A stretch of DNA of 64,000 nucleotides from the NCBI RefSeq assembly GCF_005925345.1, contig NZ_SSHJ01000021.1:1-64000 (forward strand), in the 5' to 3' direction. Position numbers and translations under genes: made by a program. This stretch comes from Pedobacter ureilyticus (GTDB lineage: Bacteria; Bacteroidota; Bacteroidia; Sphingobacteriales; Sphingobacteriaceae). Positions 26,405-34,494 of the stretch are shown here, piece after piece. The notes under the pieces are model-generated. The model saw only the letters and a program-made list of their open reading frames with translations, did no database searches and was not told the origin of the DNA. Position 1 is the stretch's first letter, and each line of letters opens with the position of its first letter.

Positions 26405-27016
26405 TTACAGTTTATCTACCCTTACCCAATCCATGCCTGCTGCAATAGCACCTTGAACACCTAAATCTGCATCTTCAAAAACAATGCACTTTGTTGGATC
26501 TACGCCTAAAGCTTCGGCAGCGGCTAAAAATGGATCTGGTGCAGGTTTACCTTTTGCAGTTTCTCCGGCACAAACCATTACCTCTATCAAGTCAACTAAA
26601 CCTATAACGGTTAATGTATTGGTTACTGTTTTTCTACTTCCACCAGAAACTACTGCAATTTTTACTTTGCCCACATGGTTTTTCAAATGTTCAGCTACGT
26701 AAGCAATTGGCTGTGTTTTTTCGATGTATTTATCTATAAAAATTTGAGATTTCTCGCTAGCAAAGGTATCTGGCAAATCAACTCCGTATCGTTTAGTAAT
26801 TTCTTTTGCAAAAATGGCGGTTGGCATTCCAGCAAACTCATCAACCATATCTAAATCTAAACCTATACCATAATTGGCCGCTACTTCTTGATAGGCCAAT
26901 TTATGCGCCATCATATTATCTGCCAGTGTACCATCGCAATCATATAAAAATGCTTGGTATTCGCCTTCGGTTCTTTTGGTTAAGATTTCTAATTTTTCTA
27001 AGTGTTTACTATCCAT
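26405..27016 (-). CDS. HAD family phosphatase (beta-phosphoglucomutase-like)
   Basis: A 203-residue HAD-superfamily hydrolase, subfamily I. Motif I is LYDCDGTLADN (about residues 24-34) with the nucleophile Asp and the acid/base Asp two residues on. A helical cap follows. Motif II is VVSGGSR (about 121-127) and motif III/IV appear in GKPAPDPFL and VFEDADLGVQGA. It removes phosphate from a small cytosolic substrate such as a sugar phosphate. The start overlaps the hemH stop by one base (TAATG), so the two are translationally coupled. Confidence 0.9.
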   Translation of the reverse strand: MDSKHLEKLEILTKRTEGEYQAFLYDCDGTLADNMMAHKLAYQEVAANYGIGLDLDMVDEFAGMPTAIFAKEITKRYGVDLPDTFASEKSQIFIDKYIEKTQPIAYVAEHLKNHVGKVKIAVVSGGSRKTVTNTLTVIGLVDLIEVMVCAGETAKGKPAPDPFLAAAEALGVDPTKCIVFEDADLGVQGAIAAGMDWVRVDKL

Positions 27017-28026
27017 TATTTCGACATTTCAGCTAGTGCATCAATAAACCTTGGATCGTCATTTAAGCTTTCTACCAATTGCACATGCTCTCCACCCAAT
27101 TCCTTAAATTCTTCATGATATTCTACCGTGATTTCATATAAAGTCTCTAAACAATCGGCTACAAAAGCAGGACTGAAAACCAGCAAGCGTTTTTTACCTT
27201 CTGCAGCTAACTTTTTAAGCGTATCGGTAGTATAGGGCTGTATCCAAGGCTCTTTACCTAAACGAGATTGGTAACAAACCGAATAATCTTCGCGTGCCAA
27301 ACCTAACTTTTGGGCAAGTAGTTTTGCAGTGTTATGGCACTGTGCCGAATAACAGAACTTGTTGGCGTCGTTGTAGTTTTCGCAACAATTATTGACCTTT
27401 AAACAGTACTTGCCAGTATGATCTGATTTGGTCATCTGTCTTTGCGGCAATCCATGGAAACTGAACAATACATGATCGAAGTTCTCTACTCCGTGTTTCC
27501 TTGCATTATCTGCAAAGATCTCTAGCATTAACTCATTATCATGAAAAGAATTTACAAACGATATAGGCGGGATAGTTGGCCATTTGCTCACTAATTCCAT
27601 TACCAATTGTAACACCGAACCGGTACTTGCCGACGCATATTGAGGAAAAAGCGGGATCACTTTAATGCTGCTTACCAATCCTTTTTTTAACTTTTCCAAA
27701 GCATTTTCGATAGATGGATTTTGGTAACGCATAGCCAGTTCAACCTGGTATTCTTTACCTAATTTTTCTTGCAACATTTTGGCCTGCAATTCGCTATAAT
27801 ATAATAATGGCGAACCATTTTCGTCCCAAATCTCTTTATAAAGCTTTGAAGTTTTTGGGCTACGAAAAGGCACAATAATTCCTTTAACTAGCAATGTTCT
27901 ATTCAGTTTTGGAATATCGATTACTCGTTCATCCATTAAAAACTGATCAAGATACTTTCTTACATCTTTTACTTCTGGACTATCTGGCGTACCCAGATTA
28001 ACTAGTAATATCCCTTTTTTGGCCAT
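27016..28026 (-). CDS. hemH: Ferrochelatase
   Basis: A 336-residue class I ferrochelatase that inserts iron into protoporphyrin or coproporphyrin in the last part of haem synthesis. The N-terminus has LVNLGTPDSPE. The catalytic histidine is in LFSFHGLPQRQ (about residues 190-200), and the product-side signature SRLGKEPWIQPYT and the C-terminal CLETLYEI are intact. The length is typical of bacteria. It shares a one-base stop/start overlap with the HAD gene downstream. No other hem gene is in the window. Confidence 0.96.
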   Translation of the reverse strand: MAKKGILLVNLGTPDSPEVKDVRKYLDQFLMDERVIDIPKLNRTLLVKGIIVPFRSPKTSKLYKEIWDENGSPLLYYSELQAKMLQEKLGKEYQVELAMRYQNPSIENALEKLKKGLVSSIKVIPLFPQYASASTGSVLQLVMELVSKWPTIPPISFVNSFHDNELMLEIFADNARKHGVENFDHVLFSFHGLPQRQMTKSDHTGKYCLKVNNCCENYNDANKFCYSAQCHNTAKLLAQKLGLAREDYSVCYQSRLGKEPWIQPYTTDTLKKLAAEGKKRLLVFSPAFVADCLETLYEITVEYHEEFKELGGEHVQLVESLNDDPRFIDALAEMSK

Positions 28027-28042
28027 TATTTATTATTTGCCG

Positions 28043-28050
28043 CAAATATA
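28043..28050 (-). promoter_or_regulatory. -7 box for hemH
   Basis: The minus strand reads TATATTTG, matching TAnnTTTG, only 16 bp upstream of the hemH start, implying a very short 5' leader. No clear -33 box. Confidence 0.45.
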
Positions 28051-28152
28051 ATGTGATTTACCGTTTTAGAGGTACGATTTTAGATTTTAAGACATGCAGA
28101 CGACAGAGCAGGCAGTCCACAATTCAAAGCACACAGTTTAAGAGCAGTACAA

Positions 28153-29001
28153 CTATAAGCTTTCCAATTCAGCTTTCACTTGCTCCATTAACCACATCGG
28201 TGTTGATGTTGCACCACAAATACCGATTTTATCGTTAGCTTGGAACCAAGCTTGATCTAGTTCTTCTACATTAGAAATGAAGTACGAATGAGGGTTATAT
28301 TTTTTGCAAACCTCATAAAGTACTTTGCCATTAGACGATTTCTTGCCCGAAACGAAAACGATTTTATCAAAATCTTTCACAAATCTTTCCAATTCGTCAT
28401 AACGATTAGAAACCTGTCTGCAGATGGTATCGTTAGCTTTTACTTCGTAACCTCTACTGATAAGTTCATCTTTAATTTGGTAAAATTTATCTACGCTCTT
28501 AGTAGTTTGGCTGTATAGTGTGAATTTACTAGGAAGTTCTACATTATCCAATTCGGCAATATCCATAAATACTGTTGCTTTACCATCAGTTTGGCCCTGC
28601 AAACCAATTACTTCGGCGTGGCCATGCTTACCGAAAATCAAGATATGCTCGCCATCGTCATGTGTATTTTTAATTCTGTTTTGCAGTTTTAGCACTACCG
28701 GACAAGAGGCATCAATAAGTGTGAGGTTATTGGCCATGGCCAACTCGTAGGTAGAAGGCGCCTCGCCGTGAGCCCGAATAAGTACTTTCTCGTTTTGCAA
28801 CTCTTTAAGCTTCTCATGGTCAATAATTCTTAACCCTTTAGCCCTCAAACGTTCCACTTCCTCGTCGTTGTGTACAATATCGCCCAAACAATACAGATAT
28901 TCCTGTTGATCTAAGATATCTTCGGCCATATCGATGGCGTAAACCACCCCAAAACAAAACCCTGAAGACTTATCGATAGTAACTTTTAAATTATAGCTCA
29001 T
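28153..29001 (-). CDS. ispH: 4-hydroxy-3-methylbut-2-enyl diphosphate reductase
   Basis: A 282-residue IspH (LytB), the last enzyme of the MEP isoprenoid pathway, making IPP and DMAPP with a [4Fe-4S] cluster. The three cluster cysteines are visible: SSGFCFGV (C16), IDASCPVV and NDTICRQVSNR. The HAEVIGL and FGKHGH blocks and the C-terminal GICGATSTPMWL also fit. The length agrees with the family. It lies 126 bp upstream of hemH with a separate hemH -7 box between, so it may be transcribed on its own. Confidence 0.96.
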   Translation of the reverse strand: MSYNLKVTIDKSSGFCFGVVYAIDMAEDILDQQEYLYCLGDIVHNDEEVERLRAKGLRIIDHEKLKELQNEKVLIRAHGEAPSTYELAMANNLTLIDASCPVVLKLQNRIKNTHDDGEHILIFGKHGHAEVIGLQGQTDGKATVFMDIAELDNVELPSKFTLYSQTTKSVDKFYQIKDELISRGYEVKANDTICRQVSNRYDELERFVKDFDKIVFVSGKKSSNGKVLYEVCKKYNPHSYFISNVEELDQAWFQANDKIGICGATSTPMWLMEQVKAELESL

Positions 29002-29014
29002 GATGATTACCTAA

Positions 29015-29022
29015 CAAAGGTA
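29015..29022 (-). promoter_or_regulatory. -7 box for ispH
   Basis: The minus strand reads TACCTTTG, the same -7 octamer as the three promoters at the left edge, 13 bp upstream of the ATG. A very short leader is implied. The -33 box is not recognisable. Confidence 0.55.
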
Positions 29023-29049
29023 CACAGAAGAAGTTTAAATTGAGAAAAA

Positions 29050-29080
29050 TTTTTAATATCGGAAAAAATAAATAAATTTG
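29050..29080 (+). promoter_or_regulatory. Promoter of the Fic gene
   Basis: TTTT (29050-29053), a 19-nt spacer and TAAATTTG (29073-29080) match TTTG-N19-TAnnTTTG with one mismatch. The ATG follows 17 bp later. Confidence 0.6.
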
Positions 29081-29097
29081 TTAACGATATTAAAAAG

Positions 29098-30054
29098 ATG
29101 TGGGATTTTAATTTAGATGATTTACTAGAATTACAGCCGCACATAGACAGGCTGTACGAAAAAAAAGCAAAGATTGACCAATCGAGACCTTTGCCCAACG
29201 CTGTATTGCACAAAATTAAGGACCAACTTAGCTTAGAGTGGACCTATAATTCTAACAGCATTGAGGGCAACACACTCAATCTTCACGAAACGCAGCTTAT
29301 TTTAGAAGAAGGCATTACTGTAGGCGGCAAATCTTTACGAGAGCATTTTGAAGTGATAAATCATGAAAAAGCAATAGATTACCTTTACAGCTTGGTAAAT
29401 CCTGATTACACTATAAGGAGCATTGATATTTTAAACCTACATAGTTATATCTTAAAAAACATTGAAGACGAATACGCAGGTAGGCTTAGAAATGGAGGCG
29501 TACGTATTGTAGGCGCCAATTTTACGCCGCCAAGTGCCAAGAAAGTTCCAGATTTGATTGACGAGCTTATTCTTTTCGTAAATGAAAATAAGCTTGAAGC
29601 TGATGATTTAGTTCTGGCAACCTTATTTCATCACAAATTGGCTTGGATACATCCGTTTTTTGATGGCAATGGGCGTACGGTTCGTTTGGCAATGAATTTA
29701 CTTTTAATGCGCAAAGGATTTCCGCCAGCAATTATTTTAAAAAATGATAGAAAAAAATACTACGATGCATTAAACCAAGCAAATAACGGGAATTACCATA
29801 AACTATGCTTATTAATGCTACAAGCAGCGGAGCGCTCGTTAAACATGTACATTAATGCCATGCCGGGCAATAGTTACGATGATTACGAACCGATATCTAG
29901 CATCGTTTCGGAACCTAATTTCCCGTATGGCCAAGAATACGTTAGTTTATTGGCAAGGACTGGTAAAATTGATGCTTATAAAGAAGGGAAAAACTGGTTA
30001 ACTACCAAAGAAGCAATAGAAGATTACGTAGTAAATAGAAAACGAAAAAGGTAG
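29098..30054 (+). CDS. Fic family protein (probable AMP-transferase, class II)
   Basis: A 318-residue Fic enzyme. The active-site motif HPFFDGNGRTVR starts at residue 185 and matches HPFx(D/E)GN(G/K)R completely, so the catalytic His and Arg are present. The N-terminal inhibitory helix carries S52-x3-E56-G57, the [S/T]xxxE[G/N] motif of class II Fic proteins, whose Glu blocks ATP binding until relieved. A helix-turn-helix-like C-terminus follows (KEGKNWLTTKEAIEDYV). It has no separate antitoxin gene, as expected. The target protein is unknown. Confidence 0.93.
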   Translation: MWDFNLDDLLELQPHIDRLYEKKAKIDQSRPLPNAVLHKIKDQLSLEWTYNSNSIEGNTLNLHETQLILEEGITVGGKSLREHFEVINHEKAIDYLYSLVNPDYTIRSIDILNLHSYILKNIEDEYAGRLRNGGVRIVGANFTPPSAKKVPDLIDELILFVNENKLEADDLVLATLFHHKLAWIHPFFDGNGRTVRLAMNLLLMRKGFPPAIILKNDRKKYYDALNQANNGNYHKLCLLMLQAAERSLNMYINAMPGNSYDDYEPISSIVSEPNFPYGQEYVSLLARTGKIDAYKEGKNWLTTKEAIEDYVVNRKRKR

Positions 30055-30075
30055 GTGTTTTAATCACCTACCTTT
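30047..30075. terminator. Terminator overlapping the Fic stop codon
   Basis: A perfect 11-bp stem, AAAGGTAGGTG (30047-30057) with CACCTACCTTT (30065-30075), encloses a 7-nt loop. It includes the last codon and stop of the Fic gene and serves both convergent genes. Confidence 0.75.
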
Positions 30076-30095
30076 ATATCTTACATGCTAACTTA

Positions 30096-30605
30096 TTAGC
30101 TTAAATAAACCCTATCTTCTTCCCCTTCTACATCCATAATTACATCTACATGTTCTTTGAGGACAGTGGCCAATTCTAATCCAACAAAATCTGTGGCAAT
30201 TGGGAATATTTTGTGACTTCTATCTACCAAAACCACTGTTCTAATTTTTTTATGTGGTGTGTTTAAAAATACACCTAAACCATAGGCCAAAGTTTTACCA
30301 CTGTTTAAAACGTCATCTACCAAAATAATGACTTTATTTTTCCAGTTGCTTTCTGGCAAATCGGTTTTAGCGACTAGCTTACTACTTTGTTTTTCTAAAT
30401 CGATACGCAACAAAGTAGTTTTAAACTCAGAGATTTCTTTAAGGGTTTTTTCTAAGCGAACGGCCAATTTGTAGCCTCTGTCCCAAATTCCGGCAAGTAT
30501 AATTTCTTTCTCGTCAATATTATCTTCTAATATCTGATAGGCAATTCTGTTGATCTTTTGCTGGATTTGCTTGCTGTCTAAAATAAGTACTTGATTTTGG
30601 GGCAT
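30096..30605 (-). CDS. Phosphoribosyltransferase (PyrR-like)
   Basis: A 169-residue type I phosphoribosyltransferase. The PRPP loop is VIILVDDVLNSGKTLAYGL (about residues 89-107). The fold around it and the KLAVRLEKTL hood resemble PyrR, which in other bacteria is a pyrimidine regulator and uracil phosphoribosyltransferase. In Bacteroidota this subfamily is usually just labelled phosphoribosyltransferase, so the regulatory role is not implied. Cytosolic. It is convergent with the Fic gene. Confidence 0.85.
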   Translation of the reverse strand: MPQNQVLILDSKQIQQKINRIAYQILEDNIDEKEIILAGIWDRGYKLAVRLEKTLKEISEFKTTLLRIDLEKQSSKLVAKTDLPESNWKNKVIILVDDVLNSGKTLAYGLGVFLNTPHKKIRTVVLVDRSHKIFPIATDFVGLELATVLKEHVDVIMDVEGEEDRVYLS

Positions 30606-30733
30606 CTTTCTGAGATTTATTATACAAAAGAACGACTTTAAGCCTCAATATCAAACATAGATTTTTTTTTAGTTGCTGATGCAACGTTTTGCTAGTTGCG
30701 GGCGTCTAATGATTAAACCAATTTTCGAAAAAA

Positions 30734-31444
30734 ATGAGAAATTCTTTCCTTTTAAAAGTTAGCGGCTTATTTGTTGCTTGCTTTATCACTTTAAATGTAG
30801 CTGCTCAAAGCTCAAGAAGCGTAAACGTAAAAAGCTTTAACAACATCGCAGTTAGCAACGGCATCGATTTGTTTTTAACGCAAGGAAACACCGAAAGTTT
30901 GGTTATAAAAGGACAAGAAGATGTGATTAAAGACGTAGTAATTGAACAAGAAGGAAATAAACTTACTGTTAAATACAAAGATGGCGTAAACTGGAGCCGC
31001 TTATTTAAAGGCACTCAAATTTACGTTTATATCACCTTTAAAAAATTAAACAGCATTTCTGCTTCTGGCGGCAGCGACGTAGAAACGCAAAATACGCTGA
31101 ACACAGATAAAATGAGCATCAGATCTTCTGGTGGCGCAGATTTAGACCTAAGCATTGTTTGTAAGGACATTACCATTTCTTCTAGCGGAGGAAGCGACGT
31201 AAACTTAAAAGGCTCGGCAGAAAATATGGTGCTAAATACCAGCGGCGGTAGCGATGTACATGCTTTTGAGTTTAAAGTAAATTATGCTCAGGTTAGCACA
31301 AGCGGTGGCTCTGATGCTAATATTTTTGTAAACAAAGGGTTAACAGCAAGTGCATCCGGCGGTAGCGATATCAGCTACAAAGGAAATGCTGCTTTAAAGA
31401 AACTATCGAACTCTAAAAGCGCAGATATTACACACGTAAATTAA
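30734..31444 (+). CDS. Secreted DUF2807 (head GIN domain) protein
   Basis: A 236-residue exported protein. Residues 1-24 form a signal peptide ending in VAAQ. The mature part starts with the F-NNIAVSNGIDLFLTQG block of the putative autotransporter adhesin-like head GIN domain (DUF2807). Six SGGSD/SGGAD turns recur about every 20-25 residues, as expected of a right-handed parallel beta-helix. Such proteins are common in Bacteroidota, with no defined activity. It is likely periplasmic or surface. A terminator follows. Confidence 0.9.
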   Translation: MRNSFLLKVSGLFVACFITLNVAAQSSRSVNVKSFNNIAVSNGIDLFLTQGNTESLVIKGQEDVIKDVVIEQEGNKLTVKYKDGVNWSRLFKGTQIYVYITFKKLNSISASGGSDVETQNTLNTDKMSIRSSGGADLDLSIVCKDITISSSGGSDVNLKGSAENMVLNTSGGSDVHAFEFKVNYAQVSTSGGSDANIFVNKGLTASASGGSDISYKGNAALKKLSNSKSADITHVN

Positions 31445-31494
31445 TCCCGACAGGGATATCCCATAGAAGAACTTAGTTTAGTTAATAGTAAAGC

Positions 31495-31526
31495 GCCAAT
31501 ACTGCGGATGCAGCATTGGCCTTTTT
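31495..31526 (+). terminator. Rho-independent terminator after the DUF2807 gene
   Basis: An 11-bp stem with one mismatch (31495-31505 with 31510-31520) and the tetraloop GGAT is followed by CTTTTT. Confidence 0.85.
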
Positions 31527-31570
31527 ATTATATAAGTTCTTAAATTAGAATGAAGTTATTTTTGAAATTG

Positions 31571-31981
31571 TTATTTCTTAGCATAAGGATAGAAGATGAA
31601 ATTAGCACCTTCTGGAACTATTACAAAAACGCACATAAAATCTTCTGGCTTTTTGTAATTTTTAAGGAAATGCTCCTTTTTTTCGGGCTTAATAATTCCC
31701 TTTTCTACAAATTCTTCTAAAGTAGAAGCTTGTATGGTCCAGTTGGTATTTAATTCTTCTCTTTTTAAAATTACTTCACCTAACTTCACTTCGTGCTGGT
31801 GCGCAATAAATATTGGTGTCGCCGAAATTCCCTCTACCATAATCTCTACTGCCACCTCCTTGATAGATTCTGCGTAAAATTCTAAATCTTTCTCTAAACT
31901 TAACAGCGGACTTTGCTTTTTCTCTTCTTGTTTTTGATCTCCATTTGGATTTAATCCACCTAACAATTCTTCCGATTCCAT
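31571..31981 (-). CDS. Hypothetical protein (136 aa)
   Basis: I do not recognise this protein with certainty. Its N-terminal 30 residues are acidic and low-complexity (NPNGDQKQEEKKQ). The rest reads as an alpha/beta domain with EVAVEIMVEGISATPIFIAH and a C-terminal CVFVIVPEGANFIFYPYAK. This is faintly like SseB- or enhanced-serine-sensitivity-type domains, but not enough to name it. No signal peptide. It is 2 bp from the lipoprotein gene upstream, so the two are co-transcribed. Confidence 0.78.
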   Translation of the reverse strand: MESEELLGGLNPNGDQKQEEKKQSPLLSLEKDLEFYAESIKEVAVEIMVEGISATPIFIAHQHEVKLGEVILKREELNTNWTIQASTLEEFVEKGIIKPEKKEHFLKNYKKPEDFMCVFVIVPEGANFIFYPYAKK

Positions 31982-31983
31982 AT

Positions 31984-32541
31984 TTAAAACTTGATTTCGT
32001 TCTTATTAATTATAAATTTATCATCTGCCAAGCTATCTGTGATCAGATAATATTTACTCTCTTTTTCTTCTATCCGTTTAGCCAATGGATATTCATCAGC
32101 GCAATAGTACATGCTGCCTTTTTTCACCAACTTCCAAGCATTATCTTTAATACTAAAAAGATTGATGCTTGCCCAGCAACTGCTAAACCACTCTGGCCTA
32201 AGTAATAACTCCGGACGATTATCTCCATCTAAATCTTTAACCAAGTAAAGGTCTGCGCCAATGGCTTCCTTAAAATTTAAAGTTGGCCATTTTTTATTGC
32301 TAAATAACACGTTTATTTCAAACACCTTCTTTTCCTGCAACGATGGATCTTGCTCTACTTTTGGTTTAATTACAAATGCAGTATCTTTTTCGCTAATGAG
32401 CAATGTGTCTATTAAAATCGTATCCGCATCAACCATAAAAGTTTTGGTTTTTACTTCTACATTTTTTGTTTCCTTATTTCTACAGGCTAGGCTTAGCCCA
32501 ATCAACAGCAGTAAAAAATAATATCGTTTCATCTTTATCAT
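31984..32541 (-). CDS. Hypothetical lipoprotein (185 aa)
   Basis: A putative lipoprotein. The signal sequence ends with the lipobox LSLAC at about residues 16-20, followed by RNKE, so the mature protein is membrane-anchored, probably facing the periplasm. The C-terminal half has DLDGDNRPELLLRPEWFSSC, a DxDGDNxPE calcium-binding-like loop of the FG-GAP/VCBS type. No enzymatic motif. The start may be the second ATG (32532), which gives a cleaner signal peptide (MKRYYFLLLL). It precedes the small hypothetical gene by 2 bp. Confidence 0.78.
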   Translation of the reverse strand: MIKMKRYYFLLLLIGLSLACRNKETKNVEVKTKTFMVDADTILIDTLLISEKDTAFVIKPKVEQDPSLQEKKVFEINVLFSNKKWPTLNFKEAIGADLYLVKDLDGDNRPELLLRPEWFSSCWASINLFSIKDNAWKLVKKGSMYYCADEYPLAKRIEEKESKYYLITDSLADDKFIINKNEIKF

Positions 32542-32580
32542 AAAGTTCGGATATTTAATTCACTCTGTAACAGCAGCAAA

Positions 32581-34011
32581 TTACTTAAGTTTTAGCAAAA
32601 CTACATTTTCTACGTGCTGCGTATGCGGAAACATGTCTACCGGCTTAATGCGGGCTACTTCATATTTTTCAGTTAATAAAGCTAAATCTCTAGCCTGAGT
32701 TGCCGCGTTACAACTTACGTAAACAATCTTCTCTGCCTCCATTTCCAACAATCGATCTACCACATCTTGGTGCATACCGGCTCTTGGCGGATCGGTGATT
32801 ACCACATCTGGCTTACCATGCTCCGTAATAAAATCTCTAGTAAGGATGTCTTTCATATCGCCAGCGTAGAAAATGGTATTGTCAATTCCGTTGAGCTGAG
32901 AATTAAATTTAGCATCTTCAATAGCAGATGGCACATACTCTACCCCAACTACCTGTTTTGCGCTATGCGCCACAAAATTAGCGATGGTTCCAGCTCCTGT
33001 GTATAAATCATAAACCAGTTCATCACCTTTTAAATCAGCAAATTCTTTAGTGATACGATACAACTCGTAAGCCTGTTCAGAATTAGTTTGATAAAACGAC
33101 TTGATACCAATTTTATATTTCACAGTTTTGCCATTACCCAAAGGCATTTCTTCGAAAATATGGTCTCGACCTGCGTAAGTAATTACTTCTTGGTCGAAGA
33201 TGGTATCGTTCTTTTTATGGTTTACAATATATTGTAATGATGTAATTTCAGGGAAATTGGTTTTCAGAAACTCCATCAACCCGTCTATATGCCCCTGCTC
33301 GGCATAAGCAAAAACAACGCCCACCATAACTTCTCCAGTACTTGAGGTACGAATAATTAGGTTACGCATTTCTCCCTCGTGGTTACGCAAATCATAGAAA
33401 CTTAAGCTGTGTTGCAGTGCATAATCACGAACCTTTAAACGAATTTGGTTACTTGGATCGGCCTGTAGATAGCAGTGTTCTATATCCAAAATTTTATCAA
33501 ATCTGCCTGGAACGTGAAAACCAAGAGCGTTCATCTGTCTACCTTCGGCTTCTTCGGCCATATCTGTGGCATCTAACCAACGCTTATTAGAAAACGTATA
33601 TTCTAATTTATTACGGTAATATTGATTTTGATCTGAACCTAAAACAGGCTCGATATCGCTAACATCAACTTTACCTAAACGTTGCAAAGCCGATTCTACA
33701 CTTTTTTGCTTATAAGTTAGCTGCGCACTGTACTGCATGTGTTGCCACTTGCAACCGCCACAGGTACCAAAATGTTTACAAAATGCTTCTTGTCGCAAAG
33801 CGGATGGAGTATGCAAAGTTTCAATAATCGCTTCTGCAAAGTTTTTCTTTTTCTTTACCAAACGCACATCAACTACATCGCCAGGAACCGCCTTATCTAC
33901 GAAGATTACCAATTCATCAGCTTTGCCTACTCCTTTGCCTTCCTCGGCGATATCAATAATACTTAAACCAGAAATCCTGATAGGTTCAGTATTTTTTCTT
34001 TTTCTGCTCAT
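32581..34011 (-). CDS. rlmD: 23S rRNA (uracil-5-)-methyltransferase RlmD
   Basis: A 476-residue class I SAM methyltransferase with an N-terminal TRAM domain (about residues 10-75). An Fe-S cluster motif with four cysteines lies in CKHFGTCGGCKWQHM and upstream. The catalytic core has YDLYTGAGTIANFVA (SAM binding), ITDPPRAG and the catalytic-cysteine block VSCNAATQARDL. It methylates a uracil in 23S rRNA (U1939 by homology to E. coli RlmD). RumA or RlmCD specificity cannot be distinguished from sequence alone. It is cytosolic and transcribed alone. Confidence 0.9.
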   Translation of the reverse strand: MSRKRKNTEPIRISGLSIIDIAEEGKGVGKADELVIFVDKAVPGDVVDVRLVKKKKNFAEAIIETLHTPSALRQEAFCKHFGTCGGCKWQHMQYSAQLTYKQKSVESALQRLGKVDVSDIEPVLGSDQNQYYRNKLEYTFSNKRWLDATDMAEEAEGRQMNALGFHVPGRFDKILDIEHCYLQADPSNQIRLKVRDYALQHSLSFYDLRNHEGEMRNLIIRTSSTGEVMVGVVFAYAEQGHIDGLMEFLKTNFPEITSLQYIVNHKKNDTIFDQEVITYAGRDHIFEEMPLGNGKTVKYKIGIKSFYQTNSEQAYELYRITKEFADLKGDELVYDLYTGAGTIANFVAHSAKQVVGVEYVPSAIEDAKFNSQLNGIDNTIFYAGDMKDILTRDFITEHGKPDVVITDPPRAGMHQDVVDRLLEMEAEKIVYVSCNAATQARDLALLTEKYEVARIKPVDMFPHTQHVENVVLLKLK

Positions 34012-34016
34012 TGCCG

Positions 34017-34024
34017 CAAATATA
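34017..34024 (-). promoter_or_regulatory. -7 box for rlmD
   Basis: The minus strand reads TATATTTG, 5 bp upstream of the rlmD ATG, so the mRNA would be nearly leaderless. The same CCGCAAATATA context occurs upstream of hemH. Confidence 0.45.
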
Positions 34025-34160
34025 CGAGGATTGTACGACAGAATGATTGAGTTTTAAATGATTGGATGAGTAAATAGCTGCGACAGCAGATAAAAGTTTA
34101 GGCATAACAATAGCAAGCAGGTAGTAACCTGAAATATAAAGTAGAAATTAATGACTTAAC

Positions 34161-34271
34161 TTAACCTTCAAAGATGCTCAGAATTAATCCCAAAACACCA
34201 TCAGCAAGATTGAAATTCATGTCAAACTGTTCATCTACCCTTACAGAAATCTCTAACACTTCTTGACTCAT
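34161..34271 (-). CDS. Possible small protein (36 aa)
   Basis: An ATG-initiated frame of 36 codons: it begins MSQEVLEISVRVDEQFDMNF and ends SIFEG before TAA. Composition is protein-like, with a charged half and a hydrophobic LADGVLGLILSIF half that could form an amphipathic helix. A TAGATTTG -7-like box lies 23 bp upstream on the same strand, with a poor -33. No family is recognised. It could be a real small protein or chance; codon evidence is too short to decide. Confidence 0.3.
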   Translation of the reverse strand: MSQEVLEISVRVDEQFDMNFNLADGVLGLILSIFEG

Positions 34272-34352
34272 AATTATAATGCTACAACTACAAATCTAAC
34301 AAATTTGAACCAAAAACTAAATCGGTATAATGTTATTTTTATGTTAATTATA

Positions 34353-34416
34353 TTTAGCCACAGATGCACAGATTACTTTTTTACGATAGTATGAAATCTG
34401 CGTATCTGTGGCTAAA
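34353..34416. repeat. Inverted repeat containing TAGCCACAGAT arms
   Basis: The arms 34353-34376 and 34393-34416 match in 21 of 24 positions with a 16-nt centre. The arms begin TTTAGCCACAGAT. This is the type of short MITE-like intergenic element often scattered in Bacteroidota genomes; only one copy is in the window. Confidence 0.65.
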
Positions 34417-34468
34417 AACATATAAATGTTCTAGGAAATGATGTAACGTACTTAGAACCGCCTCAAAG

Positions 34469-34476
34469 TAATTTTG
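34469..34476 (+). promoter_or_regulatory. -7 box for the copper ATPase gene
   Basis: TAATTTTG matches TAnnTTTG and ends inside an upstream TTG triplet at 34474. Transcription would start after that triplet, which supports the ATG at 34495 as the true start codon. Confidence 0.55.
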
Positions 34477-34494
34477 CATTATCAAAAGAAGATC

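Larger units (their letters stand above)
34025..34494. other. Spacer between rlmD and the copper ATPase gene
   Basis: About 470 bp. It contains a possible small leftward gene (34161-34271), an inverted repeat (34353-34416) and the ATPase -7 box (34469-34476), described separately. The rest holds nothing I can assign. Confidence 0.5.

Noticed and set aside
34474..34494. TTG start adding 7 residues to the copper ATPase
   Set aside because: The TTG lies inside a TAATTTTG promoter box, so it would not be transcribed; ATG at 34495 was used.
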